Shown here in pieces: positions 17,802 through 27,156 of a DNA stretch of 64,000 nucleotides. Under the pieces are notes generated by a model. It was not told where the DNA came from and did no database searches. It was given only the letters and a program-made list of their open reading frames with translations. Positions within the stretch are counted from its first letter, which is position 1. Each line of letters begins with the position of its first letter. The DNA comes from Acidisoma sp035492295 (lineage in GTDB: Bacteria; Pseudomonadota; Alphaproteobacteria; Acetobacterales; Acetobacteraceae), in assembly GCF_035492295.1 (NCBI RefSeq), contig NZ_DATJJK010000021.1, forward strand, positions 30,738 through 94,737. Reading direction: 5' to 3'. Both the position numbers and the translations under genes were made by a program.

Positions 17802-20800
17802 ATGAGCGCAAGCCCCGCTTTCAGACTGAGTGTCCAGGTTTTTCCGCAAAGCTGGGATGGCGCAAATCTGCGATTGCGCATTCTTATCCTGCCGCAAGGA
17901 GATCCGCTCTCTTCAACGCTCCCCGGTATTTTTCCGGTCCCGGACTCTCCCGCGTTCGCCGATGCTCAGCCAAAATTTGTCGCGCAACTCATTCCGTCGT
18001 TAACCAGCCTGCCAATGCAAGCTTCGGTTAGTGCACAGGTTGCTCTACCGACCGTGGCGCCCGCGGGATCGCGCCCGCTATTTCAGCAGCTTGCTTCGGA
18101 ATTCAACATCGTTCCCGATCTACCGGGCCAGACGCCTCGGCGGACGGGCTTTAGCATTAGCAAATATCTTCCCGACAGCTATCGCAACGCGTTCAATTTT
18201 GATCGACCAAAGACTCCCTTTGCGGTCACGGACGATTCTTACCATTGCCTATTGGAGAACCTGCCGGCTAAGCTAACGCCGCAGGCGGCACCTCCCAATA
18301 CGGTCAGCTGGGGACGCGTCCTTGGCTTCGCGTTACGGCAGCCTCTGGTTTCGACGGCGCTCGGGCTGCTTTACGAAGTCGATTGCCCGCTGCCTACGAC
18401 GACGTTCTATGCCGACGGCGGCTGGATATATGTCAACCTTGATTCGTCCGGTGATTTCGCGCCGCAGATCGCCGCAAATTCCACCCTATTTCAATCTTAT
18501 GCGGCCCGATTGCCGGTGCTCTCTGCGCCCCGGCCGCTCTTTGCGGCGGTGCTGTTCCCGGTAACTTCGACTCCGCCATCCAGCTCATACGACTCTGTTT
18601 TTATAGAAGCGGAGGAGTATGATGATGGGTTCGCCAAGATCGTCCATGGGTCGCAACCAATTGCCCTCGATCTGCTTGACACATCAGGCGCCGGGTTGCC
18701 GCCGGCCGCGGATTACGGGCTGCGTCTCGGCTGGGATGATGAGCAGATCACGACATGGTTCAATCGCCAGATCGATGCGACGCAAATCGACGCTCCTTTT
18801 GGCACAGCCGGATATTGTATCGATGTACGCCAGAAGGGGCACGTGCCCTGGAACTCGCTTTGCCATGTCACTGGTTCCTTGGCAATCGGCACTACCCAAC
18901 TGGGGACGTTCGATGGTGAACTTGCATTGGAAACTCTTCCGGCATCCCTCGATCCGACATCGCCAACCGCCCTGTGGCTCTCGAGTTATTTCGCGCAGTG
19001 GCGGGGCGGCTCAGTCGTGGTCACTGATCCGATTGCTCTGAGGCTACACGGCACGGCGAACCCTTCGGTCGGACAAACCTATATCGCCGCACCGGACGCT
19101 ACCGCGGTCCCTCTGCACTACGGGAAGAGTTACGATGTGCGCGTACGGCTGATGGACCTTAGCCGGGGTGGGCCAGGGCTTTCCGATAACGCTGTCAATC
19201 CTGGGCCCGCACCTATTGCGACCATTCCGTTTCGGCGGTTTGTACCATTCAAGCCGGTAACACTCACCGATCTCGACCTTACAGCTACACCCGCGACCCC
19301 GCAGACCAGCTACCAGATTGCTCGCCCTTTGCTGAATTATCCGGCGGTGGTCTTTACTGGCTTGGCGAATGCCGTCGAGAGCCTGCTCGCCGATCTGCCA
19401 AATGCCATCGCGGCGGGGCGGGAAGCCGCATTGCCGGACCCTGATGCGATTTCGCTAACCATCCAAGTGCAAGTGCGTCAGCTTGTTAACGATGCCGAGA
19501 TCTATGTGGAAGGGGATGACCCAGCACCGTACTCGTTGCTTTATCAGACAACTCGTGAGTTTCCCGCCGATTCATCTCAGCCGTTGCAACTTGACATCGC
19601 GTTCCAGGATGTGCCCGATATCGCTGCCTTTTCGGCCCAGCCTGCCGTAGGTGCGCTGGTGCTGCCGCGCCAGCGCGCCATACGGCTGGTTTTCAGCGCA
19701 GCCGCTGCGCCGGACCCGCAACTACTGTATTGGGGATCCATCGCCGCCACCGTCGGGCAGAAAATTGAAGTGCTGACGGGGGCTTACGGCTTGGACGAGA
19801 GCGGCATCTTTACGCCGGAAATCGAAGCTAGCCGCATTTGCGGCATCATGCTGCAGCCCGACCCCGTATTGACAAGCAATGTGGCGGCCAGCTTGGATGT
19901 GTTGGGCCAGCGAGGCACAGCCCCTTATGACGTTTCGACACGCCTTGCCCTTAGTCTTGGGCTTAATGTCAGCGGCCTGACGTACACGGCCCAGGCCGGG
20001 GAGCGGATTCTCTTCGGCTGCGGTTCTACTCTCGCGAAAACGCTATCGCCTGACCATGGCAGTATCACCTTCGCCACAAAAGGCGAGCTCACGCACCATT
20101 GGCTGATTGTCGTTTCCCTTCACCTTGCACGCGATTGGACTTGGGGCTTGCTGGCTCCGATCAGCTTCGAAATCAGGAATGCAGCCAACGAGATCGTCGG
20201 CACTATCGACATGACCATGTCCGCCAGCGCCGCGGCGCTTCAGGGTCGGGCAAGCCGGAGTGGCACAAGGCTGATTTTCTTCGATGCGATTGATCCCAAG
20301 CCGTCATCTGGGTCGTTTCCTGCGGAGTTGACACCATCCTATACGGTGACCCCGATCTGGCCCGCAGCTCCGGTGACGCAGGACCCGCCGCTGCAACTGC
20401 CACTGCTGCTGCCCGTTGCCGCCCGACCGATGCAAACCCCGCAGTTGGCTTCGGCCGGAATTGCTCTCACACCCTACGCGCCAGCAGCGGACTATTCGTT
20501 CACTAATGCTCGGCAACGCGCACTCTGGATTGAATTTGCGCAGCCCGTCGCCGATCCGGATGACACTTACTTCGCTCGGGTCCTTTCTTACGCCCCGGAT
20601 CAAATCCTGACCGGCGCACCCCTGGACAACGGGAACTCCGTCCTGACGCCTCCGGCACCTCCGCTTCCCATTGATCCCGAATTGATTCGCACCATTGTGC
20701 CCGGCCAATCGGATGACCGTTCCGGACTCAACGCCATGCAGCCACTGATTCCATCTCCCACATCCGACGTGCATTTCATATTGCCATTGCCGACCGGTCT

Positions 20801-21371
20801 TTCCGTCGAAGCGCCGGAACTGTTCGGCACGTTCGTCTATGAATTCAGGGTCGGCCATTCTCGTCGATGGTCTACCGCCCAGGGACGGTTTGGGTCCGCG
20901 TTAACCGTGGCGGGCGTGATGCATCCGCCGCCGACACTGCTGGCATCCGTCAACAGCCTTCCCACCAGTATCGGCGTCAGCGCGCCCTATGCGAAGCCTG
21001 TCTTCGGCGGCCGCAGCCTAATGCAGTCGCCTCCTCTCACTCAGCTCTGGGGTTTGCTTTATGCTCAGGTCACGCAGGCGGATGGCGGCAGCCAGCGCAA
21101 TGTTCTTCTCGACCGCTTGCGGCTGGGCAAAAACGACAGGCGGGAACTCGTGCAGTTGATCGGCACTGACAGTGCCGGAGGCCTGTGGGAACGGGCAACC
21201 ATCCAGGAAATCCTGGCCATGCTCGCCCTTCCACCGACGTCGCCACTCAGTGTCATCGTCGTGGAGACCTTTAAGGATGTCGGCAACATAGCGGATCCGC
21301 TTGGAGGTGACCTCGGGCATGTTCGAATTCTGCGCGTGTCTCCCCTGGCCGCTGTTCCGCCCCTTTGCTGA
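17802..21371 (+). CDS. Giant uncharacterised protein, 1189 aa
   Basis: An unrecognised protein without signal peptide or membrane helices. It appears beta-rich and Pro/Ala/Leu-rich, with short conserved-looking patches. Examples are WGRVLGFALRQPLV near residue 175, a tract with several Tyr and Trp, and FVYEFRVGHSRRWSTAQGRF near residue 1020. The patch with FRVGH and WSTAQGRFG resembles segments I associate with large hypothetical bacterial proteins, but I can attach no function. The C-terminal 100 residues look more globular and charged. It follows the first giant gene by 23 bases, and its stop codon abuts the stop of the opposing gene within one TGATCA. Co-function with the first giant protein is inferred from the operon arrangement only. 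Confidence 0.75.
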   Translation: MSASPAFRLSVQVFPQSWDGANLRLRILILPQGDPLSSTLPGIFPVPDSPAFADAQPKFVAQLIPSLTSLPMQASVSAQVALPTVAPAGSRPLFQQLASEFNIVPDLPGQTPRRTGFSISKYLPDSYRNAFNFDRPKTPFAVTDDSYHCLLENLPAKLTPQAAPPNTVSWGRVLGFALRQPLVSTALGLLYEVDCPLPTTTFYADGGWIYVNLDSSGDFAPQIAANSTLFQSYAARLPVLSAPRPLFAAVLFPVTSTPPSSSYDSVFIEAEEYDDGFAKIVHGSQPIALDLLDTSGAGLPPAADYGLRLGWDDEQITTWFNRQIDATQIDAPFGTAGYCIDVRQKGHVPWNSLCHVTGSLAIGTTQLGTFDGELALETLPASLDPTSPTALWLSSYFAQWRGGSVVVTDPIALRLHGTANPSVGQTYIAAPDATAVPLHYGKSYDVRVRLMDLSRGGPGLSDNAVNPGPAPIATIPFRRFVPFKPVTLTDLDLTATPATPQTSYQIARPLLNYPAVVFTGLANAVESLLADLPNAIAAGREAALPDPDAISLTIQVQVRQLVNDAEIYVEGDDPAPYSLLYQTTREFPADSSQPLQLDIAFQDVPDIAAFSAQPAVGALVLPRQRAIRLVFSAAAAPDPQLLYWGSIAATVGQKIEVLTGAYGLDESGIFTPEIEASRICGIMLQPDPVLTSNVAASLDVLGQRGTAPYDVSTRLALSLGLNVSGLTYTAQAGERILFGCGSTLAKTLSPDHGSITFATKGELTHHWLIVVSLHLARDWTWGLLAPISFEIRNAANEIVGTIDMTMSASAAALQGRASRSGTRLIFFDAIDPKPSSGSFPAELTPSYTVTPIWPAAPVTQDPPLQLPLLLPVAARPMQTPQLASAGIALTPYAPAADYSFTNARQRALWIEFAQPVADPDDTYFARVLSYAPDQILTGAPLDNGNSVLTPPAPPLPIDPELIRTIVPGQSDDRSGLNAMQPLIPSPTSDVHFILPLPTGLSVEAPELFGTFVYEFRVGHSRRWSTAQGRFGSALTVAGVMHPPPTLLASVNSLPTSIGVSAPYAKPVFGGRSLMQSPPLTQLWGLLYAQVTQADGGSQRNVLLDRLRLGKNDRRELVQLIGTDSAGGLWERATIQEILAMLALPPTSPLSVIVVETFKDVGNIADPLGGDLGHVRILRVSPLAAVPPLC

Positions 21372-24035
21372 TCAGGTTAGGAAGCCGCTAGGGTCTTGCA
21401 CGACCTCAAAATCGCCCATCTGGGCAGGTTGCCCGCGCACGGCGTCTTCCACGTCGTCGCCGAACAGAGCATCGAAGGCCAGATAACCGAGGAAGCCTCC
21501 CACGAAGCCGACGGCGGTGCCCAGCAGGGGCACCTCCGATAACCCGATCGCACCCACCGCCCCTGCCGCCAGGGCACCGCTCAAGCCGCCAGCGGTGCCA
21601 GATACGAACGATCTCGTTCCCTTAGCCTCGTAGTCCACGGTCGTATATTCTTTGTCGCTGAGCGCCATTTGTCCGAGTGTGAATATCGCCGCGGCTGGGC
21701 CGCCGGCGAAAGCTCCACCCAGGGATCGCCCGGCCGCGGATTCTATGCTTGATGCTTCTGCACCGCCAGTGGCGGAGGCGAAGGAGCGCGCAAAGGTGGA
21801 CTCGATGGTCGCTCCCGTCGCGCCACTCGCGGTGCCTAAGAATGCCGTGGTGACGAGTTCCCGTACCGCCTCCGGATGCGCGTCGGGGTTCCATAGAATC
21901 TGGATTGCGTTAATAAGCGTCGCGATGCCGCCACCTAGCGCGGCCCCGGTTGCGGCCGCATTTCCGGTCCCACCCCCACCAGGGCCGGCTCCGCCGCCGC
22001 GTGTCGGCGTGGTGGCGGAGTCAATCGGAACTTCCACTCCGTTGACGGTCATTCTGCCCTGACCTTGCGGGCTGAAGTCAACCGTATCAATTTGCACCGG
22101 ACTGATGCGGCCTGCAGCGTGAGCGTCCCGAATGCCTTGCTCGGCGGCTGGGTCCGAGAGGCGGAAATTTCCGTTCGGGCCAAACGTGTTGGCCAGTTCC
22201 CCCAACCATGTTGGCTTTGCCGTCCCCGGGGAGGTCTTGAACGGATTCGTTGTGTATCGCGAGGCGGTGTCGGCGACGTTGATCTGGTATTCGCCACTCG
22301 GAAGGCGCGACGCTGTGGCGTAGTCGAGGCCTCGCACCGAAGCACCCTTCGGCGCCAGAATGCCGATCTCGCCTTGAGCGCGGCGCGCTTGGTATGCGGA
22401 GACTTCCGCCGTCTGGCCACGGATGAGCCGGTTGATCGAACCCTCCGTGCTTGCGGTGGCCGAGGAGATGTTAGCACCTGGCCGCCCGTAGGATGGGTCC
22501 AGAAAACCAGCTGCGATCTGGTCTTGAATAGCTGCCTGTGCCGCCTGGCTGGGATTTGCCCTGTCCCAGGCACCCGAGGACTCCAGGCCCAGGTTAGCAG
22601 GCTGACCGCTCACCGGCGGCGTGGCGCGGGGCACGTTTGGCTGGTTTGAAGCGGCACCCACGGCGGCGGCCGGTCCCCAAGGGAGAATACTGTCGTCTGC
22701 CGACGAATTCCCAGCCGTCGTGGCGCTAGCCGGGGGAGGGGGCTGTGCACTGCCGGCACTTGTTGCCGTGCCCGGGGCGTTCGTTGGCGTCGCCGGCTGC
22801 GTCTGTATTTGGGCCTGCTGAGACTGAGCGGCCTGGGAGGCCGCCAAGTCCTGGTCGTATTTCTGGAACCTTTGTACCATCTGCTGAATGGCAGCATCCT
22901 CGTTGTCGAGTGTGTCACGCTGGACGGGAGTTGGGCCTGTCTGGTCCCCTGTCGAAGCCGGGCTGGCGACCACCGTATTCGAATATGGCTCCGTGGGCAG
23001 CGTTCCCGTGTATTGGTTGCTGCCAACGCCCTCCTGCGGGCCGCCCGAATAGGGACCGACGAGATTACCTGAATATGGCGTATAGGGTCCCGTCCCTGGC
23101 ATGTTGGTATAAGAATCAGTCGTCTGCGTGCCGATGCTGAGCTGCCAGCCCCCTACCTGAAATCCTGCGATTGGGGTGAACCCGGAGGGAGAGGTTGCTG
23201 CAGGGAATAGCGGGCCACCAGGCGTGTCCATGATCCTGACGATCGTCTGATCGGCTGGCAGATTGAGATCTATTCCCGGCCTTGGCGCAATGTCGACACC
23301 GCTGGCCGGCAGCGGATCATCGGTGGTGCCGGTGGGCGCATCCGGCATGTCGCCGCCACCGGAAGCTCCGCCCGCTCCGCCATAGGAAGTGCCACCGCCG
23401 CCAGCCCCCGAGGTTTCCGTTGCCAGAAACATTCTAGGGACAAATCCGGCGCCGCGACCGATCGCGCCAATCGCTCCGGGCTGCATGGCGGAGGGATGTA
23501 TCGGAACATACGGCTGGCCGGGCAAGGCCGGCGGATCGTGATCGGTTGGCGCCCGAGCAAGAGAAATCATTGACCCAAGCTGGTCCGTCGGGCTGATCTC
23601 GCAGCGAACGCGCCCGCGCGCGTGCCGCACAAGCGCCACCAAGCGCACGTTGTCGCTTTCGCGCAGGCGGATCCCTCCCGCGGTGGCCTGAAGCTCGTCA
23701 TCGCCACCGCCGCCCTGGATCAAGAATCTGAATCGCCCGTGTGCATCCGCCAGGGCCGCCTGGTCCGTCTCAGGCTCTAGCAAGACCACGCTCGCGGCGG
23801 CATGCCCCTTCCCGTGGTCCGCTTTGGCGATAGCCCTGACCGCGTAAGTGCCAAGCGGCGTGTCACCGTACAGCCGAAGCGGATTGCGCGATGCATTGCC
23901 GTGAGCCAAGGCGAGATCATCATGCGAGCGTCCCGCAGCGGGCACGGGCCCGAATATGATTGCACCGTCAGCGTCGAGAACAGTCAGCCATCCCGCGAAG
24001 TCTCGATCATCGGGGAGGCCTATGCGAATTTTCAT
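21372..24035 (-). CDS. Multidomain protein with inactivated L,D-transpeptidase-like N terminus
   Basis: An 887-aa protein. Residues about 15-130 follow the layout of a short L,D-transpeptidase-like domain: FGPVPAAGRS, YGDTPLGTY (56-64), LIQGG (105-109), ATAGGIRLRESD (117-128). In active relatives the last two elements are IHGG and HGC(I/L)R. Here Gln replaces His and AGG replaces HGC, so the catalytic Cys is absent. A long Gly/Pro/Ser/Gln-rich linker (about 200-540) follows. A globular part (about 545-670, starting QARRAQGEIGIL) faintly recalls C-terminal regions of contact-dependent toxins. The end is a Gly/Ala-rich hydrophobic tail (690-860) with glycine-zipper character. The ATG at 24035 gives a 4-base overlap with the upstream glycosyltransferase. 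The function is unknown. Confidence 0.7.
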   Translation of the reverse strand: MKIRIGLPDDRDFAGWLTVLDADGAIIFGPVPAAGRSHDDLALAHGNASRNPLRLYGDTPLGTYAVRAIAKADHGKGHAAASVVLLEPETDQAALADAHGRFRFLIQGGGGDDELQATAGGIRLRESDNVRLVALVRHARGRVRCEISPTDQLGSMISLARAPTDHDPPALPGQPYVPIHPSAMQPGAIGAIGRGAGFVPRMFLATETSGAGGGGTSYGGAGGASGGGDMPDAPTGTTDDPLPASGVDIAPRPGIDLNLPADQTIVRIMDTPGGPLFPAATSPSGFTPIAGFQVGGWQLSIGTQTTDSYTNMPGTGPYTPYSGNLVGPYSGGPQEGVGSNQYTGTLPTEPYSNTVVASPASTGDQTGPTPVQRDTLDNEDAAIQQMVQRFQKYDQDLAASQAAQSQQAQIQTQPATPTNAPGTATSAGSAQPPPPASATTAGNSSADDSILPWGPAAAVGAASNQPNVPRATPPVSGQPANLGLESSGAWDRANPSQAAQAAIQDQIAAGFLDPSYGRPGANISSATASTEGSINRLIRGQTAEVSAYQARRAQGEIGILAPKGASVRGLDYATASRLPSGEYQINVADTASRYTTNPFKTSPGTAKPTWLGELANTFGPNGNFRLSDPAAEQGIRDAHAAGRISPVQIDTVDFSPQGQGRMTVNGVEVPIDSATTPTRGGGAGPGGGGTGNAAATGAALGGGIATLINAIQILWNPDAHPEAVRELVTTAFLGTASGATGATIESTFARSFASATGGAEASSIESAAGRSLGGAFAGGPAAAIFTLGQMALSDKEYTTVDYEAKGTRSFVSGTAGGLSGALAAGAVGAIGLSEVPLLGTAVGFVGGFLGYLAFDALFGDDVEDAVRGQPAQMGDFEVVQDPSGFLT

Positions 24036-27000
24036 GTTCCGCCTCCGGTCGCAACGCAGCGGGTCGACACCTCCTCGACATTTTCGGCTAAGTCGAGGTC
24101 GCACTTCATCCCGGTGAATGTCTCGACATATCCAGAAACCATGCGCGACATCGGGAACGCCAGATCAACATGACGGCGGGCCGCGATTCCGAATGCTTCG
24201 CGCATCGCGGGGTCCCGCAACAGAATTTCGACAGCACTGGCCAGATCCGTGGGATTCGCGGTGGGGACGATGAAGCCGTTTATGCCATGGAGAACCTGCT
24301 CAGCGGTTCCACCCGAGTCGTTGGCGACAACCGGAACGCCGGCAGCCATTGCCTCAAGCGACGCGTTGGGGCACCCCTGGTCGTCCGATAGCATCACGAA
24401 GACGCGGAAACTTTGCAGGAAAGGCGTCACATCCGTATGGGCGCCGACAAACCGTATACAGCTCAAGCCGGCGCGTCCGATCTTGTCGGCCACATATGCC
24501 GCATAGCCCTTATGCCATGGATCAACCGCGCCAACGACGGTGAGCGTGACGCCTGGGATGCGCGCCGCCAGGACTTCCATCATGTCTACAAGTTGCTCAA
24601 GCCGCTTGCTTGGGACGATACGGCAGCACGTGCCGATCGTCAGCTCTGGCATCCACCCCGTCGGTAGCGGTGCCGCGGGACACGCGAAGGCTGTTGGCAC
24701 GCCATTGGGAATAACGCGAACTCGATCCCGAGAGCCATTCCGCAGCTCTAGCGGCATGCCGTCGCTATACTTGGCCACGAAACAGTCGATGCGCGCGAAG
24801 TAATCGGCGATGCTCAGGGAGAGACGGCGCGAGTAGTCACTTGCGGCGAACAACTCGTCACGCAGCATGGGTCCCGGACTTACGTCCACGAGCCGCAGCG
24901 GCCGCACCTCCAGCACTTTGGCAATTGCAAGCTTGAGAGCAGCCGGGACGTTCCAGAACGCGAGCGTGGTTGCACCCATCTGCTCCATCAGCTGCAGAAC
25001 GCGTTCGCAGCGCTCCATGACCGTGGCTTGATTGTGAAGACTGAAGAGGAGGATGCCTGCGTCTTCAAGATGGTGCAGAAAGCCGGGCCCGTACAACGGT
25101 TCAAGGACGGCGACCGCAACTGGCTTTTCTTCGGGCCAACCGAGAAGCAGGTTTGACAGGGAACGTTGTGGACCGCCGAGATTGAGGTTCTCCGTCAAGA
25201 TGAGCGTTACCGGCTCGGGCCTCGGCCGGACCGAACTTTCGGGAAGACCATAACGGCCCAGGAGTGCCCAAAGACGCGGCACAAGGTCGGGGTCGACGGG
25301 CAACGGATTGAGGAAGCGTTGCGGCCGAGTGGTGACCTCTCCGATCGCTCGGGCGTACATATCGACGTCCGAGGAGTCTTCGACGAGCATGTCGGTGGCG
25401 CTTAGCGCTTCGGCGTTGCCGCCGGCGTCCGCCGAAACAACCGGGCAGCCGCGGCCGATCGCCTCCAGCACCGCAATGCTAAGGCCTTCGTAGATGCTGG
25501 TGTTCAGGAAGACGTCGAAAGCTGAGTAGTAAGGCTCCGCAGGATGCACTGGTCCGGGCATGATCACGTCGGCAGTCACGCCCAGTTCCAGCGCCTGGCG
25601 ACAGGTTGCCGTGTAGGCCGCTCGGCCGGCCCCCCATTCGTGATCCCAACCACCCAGGATCATCAGACGCGCCTTCACCCGTTCCTGCACTTTTGCGAGA
25701 ACCCGCACCGCACGCGTGTAGGCTTTCTGCGCCTTGAACTGGCCGACCATGCCTATGAGCAAAGCATCATCCGGGATGCCGTGCCGCCGCCGGATCTCCT
25801 GCCGCTCCATCTCGGCCTCTTCGGCGGCGGGCGGTGGACGCTGCAACTCGTGGCGGATCACCACGACTGGCTTCCTGCACCCCAACGCCAGCATCTGGCG
25901 CTTGACCGCCTCCGAGACCACGACGACAAAGGGTATCCACGGCTTGTCGAAAGCCTGCGGCGCATCCCGCCACGCGGGTTGCGCGTTGTGAATGACCGGA
26001 ATGACGTTAAGTCCCGCACGCGCGAGCGTCTCCAACTCGCGCAAGCTCACCATATGCGTAAAGACGGTCGCGGTAGCCGAGGCCAGCACCTCGGCGGCGA
26101 TCGACCGCATCCGGGTGGGCGATGCTTGCCCGTCGAGGCTGACAACTCTGCAACCGACGATGGCGTCTGTCGGATATGACGGCTGGGCGTTGTTGAGGAG
26201 AAACAGGTTGGACGTCACCTGCGTTTCCTGCAGGCGACTGACGACATCGTGGACAAGACGTTCCGCGCCGCCGAGCGCCATGCTCGGAACGACGCTGTTG
26301 AGATGGAGCGAATTGGCGAAAGAGGGTGCTAGCGGCTGCGCTGCGGCGATCAAAGTCATCGGGACGCGCGGGGAAGGAACTGAGCGATGCGTTGACGGCA
26401 GGAGGCCAAACTGCTGGTACAGGCGATAGATGCGAGTCCCCGGCACTGGGTGGTTGTTATCGGGCACACGCATAGCGATTTTGTTGCCCCTGTAGGCGCC
26501 GCCTGACCTGCGAAGCGCGGTCCATAGCTCGTTCATCCAGTGCAGGCCGAACCAATTGGGATCGAATTCGGCATTGCCGTCAACGAAGGGTCGTATGCTT
26601 TCCCATTCATCGGGCGGCATCAAATCTGCGAGTATGAAATTCTCAAGGCTTTGTCGGTGAATTCCTTCGACGAAGGCCCGCGCCAAGTCAAACCATCGGG
26701 ACTCGTCGCTAATCCGCCCCACGACATTGTCCAGGAGGTCCCCTGTCAGCTTCGTCCCCGCAGGGCACTTGATGACGTTCAACACGGCGCCCATGCGGTG
26801 GCCGCGAAATACATAGGGTTGCTCGAAGTCGAAGGGCCGAAGGCAGAGAACGTCCATGTCAACCCAGATCCCGCCCTGCTCGTGGAGCAGCTTGGTTCGG
26901 AACACATCGGCGAACAGCGCATAACTGCCCCCGCCGATGCCCAAGTCATTATCTGCGACGCGCTTACGAAAGATCTGGTCGCGCGGGAGGATCTCATTGG

Positions 27001-27142
27001 CATCCCGAATTGCCACGCCGCGTGGCAGCGAATTGGGCGTTTTCTCATACCTCCAGAGGTGAAACTCGTGCCCTTTGGCGACGAACGAGCAAAGCGTGAG
27101 AAGCTCGAGCCTGGAGAGGGGCCCAATCCAAAGTCCGTGCAC
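24032..27142 (-). CDS. Three-domain glycosyltransferase fusion (GT32-like + GT4 + GT4)
   Basis: A protein of 1036 aa or more. Residues 1-250 look like a GT32/capsular glycosyltransferase domain with DxD (WVDMD, 93-97) and a preceding FADVFR helix. Residues about 280-605 form a GT-B fold of the GT4 type, with GGAER (291-295) and the EX7E pair Glu552/Glu560. Residues about 645-1000 form a second GT4 unit, where the first Glu of EX7E is Gln922 (QGCPNASLE). Each part should transfer a sugar from a nucleotide donor in the cytoplasm. The GTG at 27142 cuts the expected first strand. A CTG at 27160, overlapping the previous stop by 4 bases and preceded by AGGAGG, would restore it. It lies in the five-gene - strand operon. 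Confidence 0.85.
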   Translation of the reverse strand: MHGLWIGPLSRLELLTLCSFVAKGHEFHLWRYEKTPNSLPRGVAIRDANEILPRDQIFRKRVADNDLGIGGGSYALFADVFRTKLLHEQGGIWVDMDVLCLRPFDFEQPYVFRGHRMGAVLNVIKCPAGTKLTGDLLDNVVGRISDESRWFDLARAFVEGIHRQSLENFILADLMPPDEWESIRPFVDGNAEFDPNWFGLHWMNELWTALRRSGGAYRGNKIAMRVPDNNHPVPGTRIYRLYQQFGLLPSTHRSVPSPRVPMTLIAAAQPLAPSFANSLHLNSVVPSMALGGAERLVHDVVSRLQETQVTSNLFLLNNAQPSYPTDAIVGCRVVSLDGQASPTRMRSIAAEVLASATATVFTHMVSLRELETLARAGLNVIPVIHNAQPAWRDAPQAFDKPWIPFVVVVSEAVKRQMLALGCRKPVVVIRHELQRPPPAAEEAEMERQEIRRRHGIPDDALLIGMVGQFKAQKAYTRAVRVLAKVQERVKARLMILGGWDHEWGAGRAAYTATCRQALELGVTADVIMPGPVHPAEPYYSAFDVFLNTSIYEGLSIAVLEAIGRGCPVVSADAGGNAEALSATDMLVEDSSDVDMYARAIGEVTTRPQRFLNPLPVDPDLVPRLWALLGRYGLPESSVRPRPEPVTLILTENLNLGGPQRSLSNLLLGWPEEKPVAVAVLEPLYGPGFLHHLEDAGILLFSLHNQATVMERCERVLQLMEQMGATTLAFWNVPAALKLAIAKVLEVRPLRLVDVSPGPMLRDELFAASDYSRRLSLSIADYFARIDCFVAKYSDGMPLELRNGSRDRVRVIPNGVPTAFACPAAPLPTGWMPELTIGTCCRIVPSKRLEQLVDMMEVLAARIPGVTLTVVGAVDPWHKGYAAYVADKIGRAGLSCIRFVGAHTDVTPFLQSFRVFVMLSDDQGCPNASLEAMAAGVPVVANDSGGTAEQVLHGINGFIVPTANPTDLASAVEILLRDPAMREAFGIAARRHVDLAFPMSRMVSGYVETFTGMKCDLDLAENVEEVSTRCVATGGGT

Positions 27143-27156
27143 GATCCGGTTCGCGG

